Origin: Desulfosarcina sp.
GTDB taxonomy: Bacteria > Desulfobacterota > Desulfobacteria > Desulfobacterales > JAFDCJ01
Assembly (NCBI GenBank): GCA_029288035.1
Contig: JARFPZ010000263.1
Coordinates: 1-32,638, forward strand
Reading direction: 5' to 3'
Length of the DNA: 32,638 nucleotides
Positions 23,723 to 32,375 of this stretch are shown one piece after another. A model generated the notes under the pieces. The model saw only the letters and a list, made by a program, of their open reading frames with translations, ran no database searches and had not been told where the DNA came from. The stretch's first letter is position 1. The number at the start of each line of letters is the position of its first letter. A program made the translations under genes and the position numbers.

Positions 23723-25180
23723 ATGACGGATCATTTTGACGATGAAAATAATGTAGAAAATGAAAAGAGCTTTGCCGAGATGCTCGATGATTACAGTCCC
23801 GGGTCTGAGGCCGAGGTGGGAATTGGTGATAAAATCCGCGGCAAAATTGTCTCCATTGGCAGGGATTCCGTTTTTGTCGATACGGGCTCCAAAATTGATG
23901 GCGTCGTGGACAAGGCTGAATTGCTCGATAAAGATGGAACGTTGGCGCTCCAAGAAGGCGACATACTGGAGCTGTATGTTGTGGCACTGTCTGAAGAAGA
24001 GATCAAATTGTCCAAGGCGGTATCGGGTATCGGTGGGCTCCACATGTTGAAGGAAGCCTATGATAAAGCCGTCCCTGTAGAGGGTAAAATCCTGGAAACC
24101 TGTAAGGGTGGGGTGCGCGTTGAAGTTCTGCAACGCAAAGCATTCTGTCCGATAAGCCAATTGGACCTCGATTTCGTCGAGGATCCTGCAGATTATGTGG
24201 CCAAAACGTTCGATTTTTTAATCACAACCTTCGAAGAAAACGGTAAAAATATCATCGTTTCCAGGCGGGCACTGCTCGCTCGGGAACAGGAAAAGGCCAG
24301 AAAAGCATTTTATGAAACCCTGAGTGTCGGAAATGTCTTGAACGGCTCTGTCACCAGGATAATGCCCTTCGGTGTTTTTGTGAAGCTGTCCGAAGGGGTG
24401 GAAGGAATGGTTCATGTGTCAGAGCTCAGTTGGTCAAAAACGGCGCAACCCGAAACCATGGTCGACGTAGCAGATACCGTCCAGGTTAAAGTCATCAACA
24501 TCGAAACCGATAAAAGGCCCGGACTGCTGAAAATCGGTCTGTCAATGAAACAGCTCATTGAGGACCCCTGGGAACGCGCCGGCGAAAATTTTCATGAAGG
24601 TCAAAAAATATTGGGAACCGTCACCCGCTGTACAAATTTTGGCGCCTTTGTGGAAGTCGCTCCCGGCATCGAAGGATTGGTTCATATTAGTGAAATGAGC
24701 TATAAAAAACGGGTTTTAAAACCTGAAGACGAAGTTTCCACCGGTGAAACCGTGTCGGTTCTGATCAAAGAAGTTGATCTTGCAAAAAGACGTATATCCT
24801 TGAGTATTAGAGACGCCGAGGGCGATCCATGGATCAATGTCTCAGAAAAATACAGGACCGGCCAGGCCCTTGAAGGCATTTTGGAAAAAAAAGAAAAGTT
24901 CGGCTACTTTATCACCCTGGAGCCCGGCATCACCGGACTTCTTCCGAAATCCAATATTCGTAAACTCAGTGAACCGGGCCTCGTAGAAAGGCTGAAGGAG
25001 GGTGATTTGATACCGATTGTTATTGAAGCCATAAATCCCGCCGAAAGAAAATTAACCCTGGCGCCCGCCAATACGGACGATGAGCAAAACTGGCAAGCCT
25101 TTGCCGACAGATCAAATTCCGCTATGGGGTCTTTGGGCGAGAAATTACAGCATGCCCTGTCCAAGAAAAAAAACAAGTGA
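23723..25180 (+). CDS. Protein with five S1 RNA-binding domains (ribosomal S1-like)
   Basis: A 485-residue chain of five S1 OB-fold repeats, at about residues 33-100, 112-185, 203-280, 293-365 and 377-448. Repeats 3 and 4 are the most typical (GSVTRIMPFGVFVKLSEGVE with GMVHVSELSW; GTVTRCTNFGAFVEVAPGIE with GLVHISEMSY). The second and fifth are more diverged. The acidic N-terminus (HFDDENNVENEKSFAEML) is as in S1-like proteins. It is shorter than six-domain E. coli S1 and may be either the ribosomal S1 or a paralogue assisting mRNA binding. AGGAG 8 nt before the ATG is a strong site. The ABC ATPase starts 1 nt after its stop, so expression is coupled. Confidence 0.9.
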   Translation: MTDHFDDENNVENEKSFAEMLDDYSPGSEAEVGIGDKIRGKIVSIGRDSVFVDTGSKIDGVVDKAELLDKDGTLALQEGDILELYVVALSEEEIKLSKAVSGIGGLHMLKEAYDKAVPVEGKILETCKGGVRVEVLQRKAFCPISQLDLDFVEDPADYVAKTFDFLITTFEENGKNIIVSRRALLAREQEKARKAFYETLSVGNVLNGSVTRIMPFGVFVKLSEGVEGMVHVSELSWSKTAQPETMVDVADTVQVKVINIETDKRPGLLKIGLSMKQLIEDPWERAGENFHEGQKILGTVTRCTNFGAFVEVAPGIEGLVHISEMSYKKRVLKPEDEVSTGETVSVLIKEVDLAKRRISLSIRDAEGDPWINVSEKYRTGQALEGILEKKEKFGYFITLEPGITGLLPKSNIRKLSEPGLVERLKEGDLIPIVIEAINPAERKLTLAPANTDDEQNWQAFADRSNSAMGSLGEKLQHALSKKKNK

Positions 25181-25181
25181 G

Positions 25182-25850
25182 ATGAAAATCATAGAAGCAA
25201 AACAAGTGACAAAAACCTATACCGTTGATCACCGGGAAATTCGCGTACTGGACGATGTGTCGCTGTCCGTATCCGAGAGTGAATTCTTGGTTGTTGAGGG
25301 AAACAGCGGCAGCGGCAAAACGACTCTGCTAAGCTTGCTCTCGGGACTGGACAAACCAACGTCCGGGCGGGTTTTTCTACAGGATAAGGATATCACCGAC
25401 ACATCCGAAGATGATCTTGCCCAACTGCGAAAAGATATGATCGGTTTTGTATTCCAGTCTTTTCATCTGATACCTTCGCTGACCGCATTAGAAAACATTA
25501 TGTTTCCGGCCGAACTCAAACACGACCCGGCAGCCCGGGAGAAGGCCAAGCATCTGTTGCAGCGCATGGGATTAGACAAACGAAGCACCAATTTTCCGCA
25601 CCAGCTTTCGGGCGGCGAGATGCAACGCGTGGCCATGTGCCGGGCGTTGATTAACAACCCAAAGATAATTTTTGCTGATGAGCCCACCGGCAATCTGGAT
25701 TCTGAAAACGGTCACGCCATCCTTGAATTGCTACTTGATTATCAGAAAGAATCCCGCACCACACTGGTCCTGGTAACCCACAGCATCAACATCGCCAAGA
25801 TGGCAGATCGGATGATCTTCCTTCAGGACGGTCGGATTACCTCCGGGTAA
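25182..25850 (+). CDS. ABC transporter ATPase, YbbA/LolD type
   Basis: A 222-residue ATP-binding subunit of the MacB/LolD/YbbA class. Walker A is GNSGSGKTT, the signature is LSGGEMQRV, Walker B is [13 protein letters not shown], and the switch His is in [10 protein letters not shown]. The frame also opens earlier (25080) inside the S1 gene, but homology starts at [13 protein letters not shown]. This start leaves one base after the S1 stop. It is paired with the FtsX-type permease 153 nt downstream. Confidence 0.93.
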   Translation: MKIIEAKQVTKTYTVDHREIRVLDDVSLSVSESEFLVVEGNSGSGKTTLLSLLSGLDKPTSGRVFLQDKDITDTSEDDLAQLRKDMIGFVFQSFHLIPSLTALENIMFPAELKHDPAAREKAKHLLQRMGLDKRSTNFPHQLSGGEMQRVAMCRALINNPKIIFADEPTGNLDSENGHAILELLLDYQKESRTTLVLVTHSINIAKMADRMIFLQDGRITSG

Positions 25851-26003
25851 GTATTTGAATAAAAATAAAGATACTGGATGGATTAAGCGATGTCTTTTTT
25901 CTTTTCCAGCATCGAGCACCAAGCAACCAGCATCTCTAAGCTTTAAGCAACAAATTTAATAAATGCACCCAAACTCGTCGGCTTAAAGCGGAGCATCAAT
26001 AGA
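25851..26003. other. Gap with one-armed CCAGCATC-type repeat
   Basis: No gene. The stretch about 25908-25935 repeats CAGCATC, GAGCACC, AAGCAACC and CAGCATC, resembling a dispersed intergenic element. It separates the ATPase from its permease; GGAGC near 25989 is a poor ribosome site 10 nt before the permease ATG. Confidence 0.4.
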
Positions 26004-28511
26004 ATGAATAACGGCTTTATTCATATCCAATTCATCGTACGCCAGATTATCCGATCACGGAGGCAGGGATTTGTTTTTCTGCTGTGCGTGGCCCTGTCCA
26101 TTGTCACCCTCATATCCTTGAATGGTTTTTCTGACAGCGTGCGAACGTCCATGCAAAAAGATGCGAAGAAACTGAATGCGGCAGATATTATCATTCACTC
26201 GCATCACGATCTATCACCAGCTGTCAACGACGCTGTTGCCCGGCTGGAGACCGGTAATGAAATTGAGGCCACCCGGGTCTGGGAATTTTATTCAATGGTG
26301 CGCCCTCAAAATAATCAAGAAGCGTTGCTGGCCAAGCTTAAAGTGATTCAAGCAGGCTATCCCTTTTACGGCAAAGTGGTGCTGAAATCAGGTCGAGACA
26401 TCAGCGGGGCTCTAACCAAGGGCAGCATCATTGTGGCGCCGGCCCTGCTGGACCGTCTTAAACTTGATGTCGGTGACCAATTACATGTGGGCAATGCCGT
26501 CCTGAAAATCAGCGATGTGGTACTTACGGAACCGGATCAGCCCGTCAATTTTTTCTTTTTGGGGCCCCGTATTTTTGTTTCTGCCGATGACCTCAGCCAG
26601 CTGGATCTCCTGACCAAAAGAAGCCGGGTCACCTATAATTATTTAATCAAGGTTTTTGATCAAAGCCGCATCGACGCGATTGCAAACCGTTTAAGAGCCG
26701 TGGCCGATCAAGAATTGGAACGTGTAGATACGTTTGAGACGGCAAGGTCCGGTGTAAATCGATTTTTTGACAATCTGCTTTTTTTTCTGAGTTTCATTGG
26801 CATTTTCACTCTGTTGCTCGCTGGCGTCGGCATCCAAAGCGCTCTGAACGCGTTATTGAAGGAAAATGAAAAAACCATCGCTATCATGAAGACCATCGGC
26901 GCCACAAGCCGGTTCTTCAGTCGCCACTATGTTCTTATTCTCTCTATCCTCGGTTTGGGGGGAACGACGCTGGGACTTGTCGGAGGACTCTTTCTCCAAA
27001 AAGCCCTGAATGTTCTTTTTGTCGGATTTGTGCCCCCCAATGTGCAACTGCATATCTCCTGGCAAGCAGTTTTCCAGGGGCTCTGCCTGGGCGTACTCGT
27101 GGTGGGGCTGTATTCTTTTATACCACTTTATGGGTTGAAGGACATCAAACCGGTGGCTGTGTTTAGAAAAGAATTCATCTCGGTGCAAAAAGGGTGGTCC
27201 TTTTATCTGATTTCAGGGTTACTGTTCATCTTTTTTCTGATGTTGGTATTTTGGCAGGTCCAGGACATCAAGACCGCACTGTATTTTGTCGGAGGGGTCA
27301 TCCTGTTGATTATCATCACCGCTCTTTTGGCCGGAACGGTGCTGTATATCTTGAAGCGACTGAAGGTAAAATTTCTGGTAGTGCGTCAGGCCATCAGAGG
27401 TTTGTATCGACCCAAAAATGCGACCAAGCCGATCATCATTACATTGACGGCCTCTCTAACCGTCATTTTTTCAATTTATCAGATCGAACAGAATCTGGAT
27501 GCCGCCTTTATCCAATCCTATCCTGCCGACGCGCCCAATCTTTTTTTTCTGGACATTCTGCCCGACCAAATGGAGCGGTTTTCTGATACGCTGGGTATGA
27601 AGGCCCAATATTATCCGATCATCAGAGCCCGGATTCTGACCATCAACGGCGAAAAAATTAACCAGCAAAAAGAGCGGCGGCGGCGCAGCGATAATCTTGC
27701 CAGAACCTTCAACCTCACCTATCGCAACTACCTTTTGGAAGATGAAAAGATTGTCAAAGGCAGCCGCCTTCACAACGACGACTGGGGAGATTTACAGGTA
27801 TCCGTGATGGACACCGTGGCTAAAATCAAAGATATGCAAATCGGCGATCGCATCACTTTCAACATTCAGGGGGTTCCGCTGCAGGCCAGGATATCCAGTA
27901 TTCGGACAAGAACCCGGGAGTCGATTCAGCCGTTTTTTTATTTTGTATTCCCCGAACAAACGCTGCGGGAGGCTCCCCAAACCATATTTACCGCCGTAAA
28001 AGTTCCCCGGAATCGGATAGCGGTAACTCAAGCAAAAATCGCAGCAAACTTTCCCAATATCAGTGCCATTGACGTTACCGAAACCCTTAAAATTTTCACC
28101 CAGGTGATGAAAAAATTGTCGCTAATTGTTCGCTTTTTTGCCTTGTTCAGCATCGTTGCCGGCGTTTTAATCATTCTTTCCTCTGTTTTAGCCACCCGAT
28201 TTGCCAGAATTCAGGAAGCAGTGTATTATAAAATCCTGGGTGCCAAAAGCGCTTTCGTAGCTGCCGTTTTTACCCTTGAGAATCTTTTTTTGGGCCTGGT
28301 AAGCGCCTTTCTGGCGCTGGCGCTTTCCCAAACCTGTAGTTGGATAATCTGTTCAACCGTGTTCGAAATTTCCTATACGCCGTTTATGGCGAATAGCTTT
28401 TTACTGATTGCCGCAACCGTTCTGCTGATTGTCACTGTCGGATTGCTGCCTTCCGTTTCCATTCTGCGCCAAAAGCCGGTTGTTTTCCTGAGAAATCAAA
28501 GCCAGGAATGA
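26004..28511 (+). CDS. FtsX-type ABC permease, YbbP family
   Basis: An 835-residue membrane protein of the long, duplicated FtsX/YbbP class. An N-terminal segment (FVFLLCVALSIVTLISLNGF) is followed by a large extracytoplasmic domain (about 45-255) and an FtsX domain with three segments around 260-390 (ALNALLKENEKTIAIMKTIG is the typical coupling motif). Further membrane segments lie near 400-450, then a second extracytoplasmic domain (about 490-690) and a second FtsX domain at the C-terminus (FARIQEAVYYKILGAKSAF). With the YbbA-type ATPase and a GDSL esterase adjacent, the set mirrors E. coli ybbA-ybbP-tesA; export or extraction of lipidic substrates has been suggested for that set but not proven. 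Confidence 0.92.
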   Translation: MNNGFIHIQFIVRQIIRSRRQGFVFLLCVALSIVTLISLNGFSDSVRTSMQKDAKKLNAADIIIHSHHDLSPAVNDAVARLETGNEIEATRVWEFYSMVRPQNNQEALLAKLKVIQAGYPFYGKVVLKSGRDISGALTKGSIIVAPALLDRLKLDVGDQLHVGNAVLKISDVVLTEPDQPVNFFFLGPRIFVSADDLSQLDLLTKRSRVTYNYLIKVFDQSRIDAIANRLRAVADQELERVDTFETARSGVNRFFDNLLFFLSFIGIFTLLLAGVGIQSALNALLKENEKTIAIMKTIGATSRFFSRHYVLILSILGLGGTTLGLVGGLFLQKALNVLFVGFVPPNVQLHISWQAVFQGLCLGVLVVGLYSFIPLYGLKDIKPVAVFRKEFISVQKGWSFYLISGLLFIFFLMLVFWQVQDIKTALYFVGGVILLIIITALLAGTVLYILKRLKVKFLVVRQAIRGLYRPKNATKPIIITLTASLTVIFSIYQIEQNLDAAFIQSYPADAPNLFFLDILPDQMERFSDTLGMKAQYYPIIRARILTINGEKINQQKERRRRSDNLARTFNLTYRNYLLEDEKIVKGSRLHNDDWGDLQVSVMDTVAKIKDMQIGDRITFNIQGVPLQARISSIRTRTRESIQPFFYFVFPEQTLREAPQTIFTAVKVPRNRIAVTQAKIAANFPNISAIDVTETLKIFTQVMKKLSLIVRFFALFSIVAGVLIILSSVLATRFARIQEAVYYKILGAKSAFVAAVFTLENLFLGLVSAFLALALSQTCSWIICSTVFEISYTPFMANSFLLIAATVLLIVTVGLLPSVSILRQKPVVFLRNQSQE

Positions 28512-28520
28512 GGCTGTTGA

Positions 28521-28662
28521 ATGACAAACGACTAATGACTAATGTCGAATTAAGGAATCCTATCAATTTATAACTACTAAATAAGCAGAGCGAGCCGACG
28601 CCGCCAGATTGGCTACGAAGGCCAAGAGCGACATCCACAATTCGTCAATCATCATTCGTCAT
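28521..28662. repeat. Inverted ATGACGAAT-type intergenic repeat
   Basis: The left arm (28521-28555: ATGACAAACGACTAATGAC, then AATGTCGAATTAAGG) is an imperfect reverse complement of the right arm (28636-28662: CACAATTCGTCAATCATC, then ATTCGTCAT). About 80 nt of unlike sequence stand between them. It lies between the permease and the esterase. The right arm ends just before the candidate esterase starts. Confidence 0.55.
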
Positions 28663-28686
28663 GCCATGAAGTTTGACACGACTGTT

Positions 28687-29382
28687 ATGAAAAACCTTAC
28701 ACCCACTTTTTCCTTGATTTTATTTCTGGTCCTTTTGATCCCGGGGTGCGGCGATGAATCAACGCCGCCCTCTGATCCAAAACCCTCTGAGTATGAAGGC
28801 ATTATTGTTGCCGTGGGCGACAGTCTCACCGAAGGATTGGGGGTAGCGGAAGAATCTGCATATCCGGCATTGCTTGAAAAAAAATTGCAATCCGATGGTT
28901 ATCATTATCGGGTCATTAATGCTGGTGTCAGCGGGGAGACTTCCAGTGGAACCCTTGCTAGAATCAATTGGATTCTAAAATTGAAACCGAATATCGTCAT
29001 CCTGGTCATCGGTGCCAATGATGGCTTTCGAGGCATTGATCCCGGGTTGATAAAGACAAACATTCTTACCATGGTCAGGACACTCAAAGAAAAAAATGTG
29101 ACCGTCTTACTCGGGGGGATGCAAATGGCCCGGAATTTGGGGGAAGAATACATCTCCGCTTTTGAAAAGAATTATTCTTTGGTGGCCCAAGAGGAAAATG
29201 TTGGCCTAATCCCTTTTTTTCTAACCGGGGTGGCCGCCAACCCAGACCTAAACCAGACCGACGGAATTCATCCCACGGCAGAAGGATACCGGGTCGTCGT
29301 CGACCACATCTACCCGCAGGTGCTTAAGGCTATCGAGGCCCATAAAGCTGCATCATCTAAAAAGATAAATCATAGACAATGA
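28687..29382 (+). CDS. GDSL esterase/arylesterase, TesA-like, probable lipoprotein
   Basis: A 231-residue SGNH hydrolase. Block I is VAVGDSLTEGLG with nucleophile S46, block III has G109-A-N111-D, and block V has D192-G-I-H195-P. The N-terminus MKNLTPTFSLILFLVLLIPG-C21 is a signal peptide ending in a probable lipobox (IPGC, with an unusual Pro), so it would be anchored to a periplasmic membrane face; E. coli TesA is soluble periplasmic. The start could also be ATG 28666; neither has a good ribosome site, and earlier in-frame codons fall in a repeat. It follows the YbbA/YbbP-type transporter, a linkage also found in E. coli. Confidence 0.9.
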   Translation: MKNLTPTFSLILFLVLLIPGCGDESTPPSDPKPSEYEGIIVAVGDSLTEGLGVAEESAYPALLEKKLQSDGYHYRVINAGVSGETSSGTLARINWILKLKPNIVILVIGANDGFRGIDPGLIKTNILTMVRTLKEKNVTVLLGGMQMARNLGEEYISAFEKNYSLVAQEENVGLIPFFLTGVAANPDLNQTDGIHPTAEGYRVVVDHIYPQVLKAIEAHKAASSKKINHRQ

Positions 29383-29543
29383 TCGTGGATTTTATTAAGT
29401 GATCGGAATATTTAGGTTATTGTAATTTCGGATTTAGATATTATTTGGAATTTGAGAATTGGAATTTTGGTTGGTTTCCAGAAATGCAAATATTTTCTAT
29501 CTGAGTCTTAGAGTCTACTTTGACATTACTTTGCATGCACTTG

Positions 29544-29568
29544 CACCTTGCTTGACACCGGCAAGGTG
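29544..29568 (+). repeat. Perfect 8-bp hairpin upstream of the AsmA gene
   Basis: CACCTTGC (29544-29551) and GCAAGGTG (29561-29568) pair exactly around a 9-nt loop containing TTGACA. It lacks a T-run. It lies 78 nt before the AsmA start, so it may be a leader element or operator. Upstream, 29415-29475 is a one-armed AT-rich TTTGGAATTTG-like repeat. Confidence 0.45.
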
Positions 29569-29645
29569 GGTGCCTAGCTTAAACCAGTCCAACGATGCAT
29601 CAAACCACATTCGGATTTGCTCCGGGCGCTTTTGAAAGGAGAAGA

Positions 29646-31643
29646 ATGATGAAAAAATTTTTAAAATGGACTGCAATTATTGTCGGATCTTTTGTGGTGG
29701 TCATCATTGCCGCCCTGATTCTCATCCCCATGTTTGTCGATGTTGCAAAGTACAAGCCGATGCTTGAAAGCAAGGTGACCGAAGCAACCGGTCGCCCCTT
29801 TTCGGTGGGAGATGATCTTAATCTATCCCTCTTTCCCTGGGCCGGCGTTTCGTTTTCAGATCTGCGTCTGGGCAACCCGGCCGGATTCACCGAGCAAGAT
29901 TTTATCAAGGTGAAATCCTTTGAAGCCCGGGTAAAACTGTTGCCGCTTCTCAGCAAAGATGTTCAAATCAAGCGCTTTGTGCTAAACGAACCGCAGATCG
30001 TCCTGGTAAAAAACAAAGACGGACGTGCCAATTGGGAGCAGCCAAAGACAGCGGATAAAGATGCATCCAAAGAGAAAACGCCAGCGACCGAAACGACGTC
30101 GGATGGCAGGGGAATCCCGCTCAGCGCCCTGACCGCCGAAAATATCTCCATTAACAACGGTTCGGCCCTTTGGGTCGATCACACCACGGACACCAGAAAG
30201 GAAATTACGGATATCGGTTTAATCTTAAAGGACGTATCACTGAATCGTCCGGTCAATCTGAAGTTTTCAGCCCAGTTGGACAAAAAACCCTTGTCTCTTG
30301 AAGGGGTCGTCGGGCCGGTCGGTACCGGTTTAAAAGAGGGAAAAATTGCCTTGGATTTATCTCTGAAAGCCCTTAAGCACCTGGCACTGCGCCTGAAAGG
30401 CAAAATTGAAAACCCCATCGGCAGTCCCGGGGTCGATTTGGACATCGAATTGGCTGAATTTTCGCCCCGAACGCTGATGTCCGAATTGGGCCAGGAATTT
30501 CCAGTGGCCACAACAGACCCGGCGGCCATCAGCCGCCTGTCTCTCAAAACGCATGTAAAAGCGGATGCAAAGAACGTATCACTGACCAACGGCAATCTGG
30601 TACTGGATCAATCCAAATTGACGTTTTCCGCTTCAGTGGCTGAGTTTTCGAAACCGAATCTCAAATTTGATCTGGACTTGGATCAAATTAACCTGGATCG
30701 ATACATGCCGCCCAAAAGCGAGCAGCCATCAAAAGAAAAATCGTCAACGCCTGCCAAAACCGCCAAGAAGAAAACCGATTATGCACCCCTGCGACGTTTG
30801 ATACTCGACGGTGCTCTAAAAATAGCAAAACTGACGGTAAACAAGGCCCACATTGAAGATGCCGTGATTCAAATCAACGCCAAAGACGGCATATTCAATA
30901 TCGATCCCCTGAAATTAAATATGTATCAGGGAAATGCAGCCGGTAAGGCCGTCTTGAATGTCGCCAAAGACACCCCCCGCAGCGATGTAAATATGCGACT
31001 TAACAATATCCAGATCGGTCCATTACTAAAGGATGTCCTGGAAAAAGACTTTTTGGAGGGCGTTACCAGTGCCGACATCAACCTGGCCATGGCCGGCGAT
31101 GATCCTGAAAAAATAAAAAAAACCCTAAACGGCAAAGGCGAGCTGCAGGTCAATGACGGCGCCATAGTCGGCATCGATTTGTCCGCCATGGCCCGCAATG
31201 TTGGCGCTGCTTTTGGCTTGGCCGGAAAGGGTGAAGAACGGCCGCGAACCGATTTTGCCGAACTTATGGCACCTTTCACGATCAAAAACGGTGTTGTCAA
31301 TACGCCAAAAACCAGCCTTAAATCACCATTTATCCGGATATCCGCTGTCGGCACCGCTGATTTGGTAAAGGAAACCCTTGATTTCCGCGTGGATCCCCAA
31401 GCCGTGGCCACGATCAAGGGACAAGGAGACACGACCAAACGTTCAGGCGTCATGGTTCCGGTGTTGGTATCGGGAACCTTCTCTGCTCCAAAATTTCGCC
31501 CGGACTTAAGTGCGGCAACCAAACAGCGCATTGAAAAAGAGATCTTCGAATCCAAGGAAGTCAAGAAAATCCTTAAAAAAGAAGAGCTTAAACCATTAGA
31601 GCAGAAAGCCAAAGGCCTGCTCAAAGGTGTATTGGGGGACTGA
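29646..31643 (+). CDS. AsmA-family protein
   Basis: A 665-residue protein of the AsmA/YhdP-like superfamily, which spans the periplasm and is linked to phospholipid transport to, or assembly of, the outer membrane. An N-terminal membrane anchor (residues 5-28) is followed by the typical VDVAKYKPMLESKVTEATGR, LNLSLFPWAGVSFSDLRLGN and IKRFVLNEPQIVLVKNKDGR segments. A Lys/Ser/Thr-rich spacer lies near residue 360. The conserved C-terminal domain is GKGELQVNDGAIVGIDLSAM, then FRVDPQAVATIKGQG and VPVLVSGTFSAPKFRPDL. AAGGAG (29636-29641) precedes two tandem ATGs, 29646 and 29649; the second has the better spacing (7 nt). A 51-nt earlier frame start is unlikely. Confidence 0.92.
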   Translation: MMKKFLKWTAIIVGSFVVVIIAALILIPMFVDVAKYKPMLESKVTEATGRPFSVGDDLNLSLFPWAGVSFSDLRLGNPAGFTEQDFIKVKSFEARVKLLPLLSKDVQIKRFVLNEPQIVLVKNKDGRANWEQPKTADKDASKEKTPATETTSDGRGIPLSALTAENISINNGSALWVDHTTDTRKEITDIGLILKDVSLNRPVNLKFSAQLDKKPLSLEGVVGPVGTGLKEGKIALDLSLKALKHLALRLKGKIENPIGSPGVDLDIELAEFSPRTLMSELGQEFPVATTDPAAISRLSLKTHVKADAKNVSLTNGNLVLDQSKLTFSASVAEFSKPNLKFDLDLDQINLDRYMPPKSEQPSKEKSSTPAKTAKKKTDYAPLRRLILDGALKIAKLTVNKAHIEDAVIQINAKDGIFNIDPLKLNMYQGNAAGKAVLNVAKDTPRSDVNMRLNNIQIGPLLKDVLEKDFLEGVTSADINLAMAGDDPEKIKKTLNGKGELQVNDGAIVGIDLSAMARNVGAAFGLAGKGEERPRTDFAELMAPFTIKNGVVNTPKTSLKSPFIRISAVGTADLVKETLDFRVDPQAVATIKGQGDTTKRSGVMVPVLVSGTFSAPKFRPDLSAATKQRIEKEIFESKEVKKILKKEELKPLEQKAKGLLKGVLGD

Positions 31644-31714
31644 GTTGATGAAAATTACGCACAACGTGGCCTTTAGCTTTCAGCCGATTTTTGTTTCGTA
31701 AAATCAAATCGTGG

Positions 31715-31842
31715 TGCAATTTCAGATTTTATATTTTGGATTGCGGATTTGTTGTATCGCTTTGCTCTATCATTTTTTATTAAATTGATCCGCCGAAGGC
31801 AGACATTAAATCCAAATTCTAAAATCCAAAATCCAAAATTTA
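31715..31842. repeat. Inverted GGATTT/AAATCC intergenic repeat
   Basis: The left arm near 31717-31751 (CAGATTTTATATTTTGGATT, then GCGGATTT) is the imperfect reverse complement of the right arm near 31807-31842 (AAATCCAAATTCTAAAATCC, then AAAATCCAAAATTT). The loop is about 55 nt. It is the same motif family as 16731-16865. It directly precedes the ribosome site of the LEA-2 gene. Confidence 0.6.
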
Positions 31843-31854
31843 TGAGGAATAAAA

Positions 31855-32373
31855 GTGGAATCACTTTTTAAAAATGTCAAAACGAAAGTGTTTCGCATCG
31901 TCCCGGCAATTTCACTCTTAATCTTCGGTCTCATATTGGTAAACTGTGCCGGCCTTGGGAAACCGCTGGAACCACCGCGCGTTTCATTGGCCGATATTCG
32001 GGTAGAGAATTTTACCGGCTTTGAAACGGTTTTCCGGATCCAGCTACGGGTCATTAACACCAACGACGTGGATCTGAATGTCAAGGGCCTGGAGGCACAG
32101 CTTGAGATCAATGGACGACCCTTTGCCGCCGGTGTATCCAACACCCCCGTGAAAATACCCTCCTTTGGCACGGAACTCGTGACGGTTGCGGTCTATTCAT
32201 CGGTTATCAATATGTTTAAAAGCGTATACGGCTTGCATGAATCTGAAGAACTCAAATATCGTTTAAACGGCAAGCTCAGAGTGGCAGGTGACAGCACGCT
32301 TGCGACCACACTTCCCTTTGAATCAGCGGGTGAAGTGACAATGAGCAGTTCCAAAGAACTTGAATTTAAATAA
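31855..32373 (+). CDS. LEA type 2 family protein, membrane-anchored
   Basis: A 172-residue protein with one LEA-2/WHy-type beta-sandwich domain (about residues 40-165): VSLADIRVENFTGFETVFRI, then LRVINTNDVDLNVKGLEAQL, GRPFAAGVSNTPVKIPSFG and YRLNGKLRVAG. The N-terminus has a hydrophobic segment (15-30) ending VN-C31, which might be a lipoprotein site although Asn at -1 is atypical. Bacterial members are periplasmic and of unknown function, perhaps in envelope stress. The start is GTG at 31855, with GAGG (31844-31847) 7 nt upstream. The next gene begins 2 nt after its stop. Confidence 0.85.
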   Translation: MESLFKNVKTKVFRIVPAISLLIFGLILVNCAGLGKPLEPPRVSLADIRVENFTGFETVFRIQLRVINTNDVDLNVKGLEAQLEINGRPFAAGVSNTPVKIPSFGTELVTVAVYSSVINMFKSVYGLHESEELKYRLNGKLRVAGDSTLATTLPFESAGEVTMSSSKELEFK

Positions 32374-32375
32374 AA

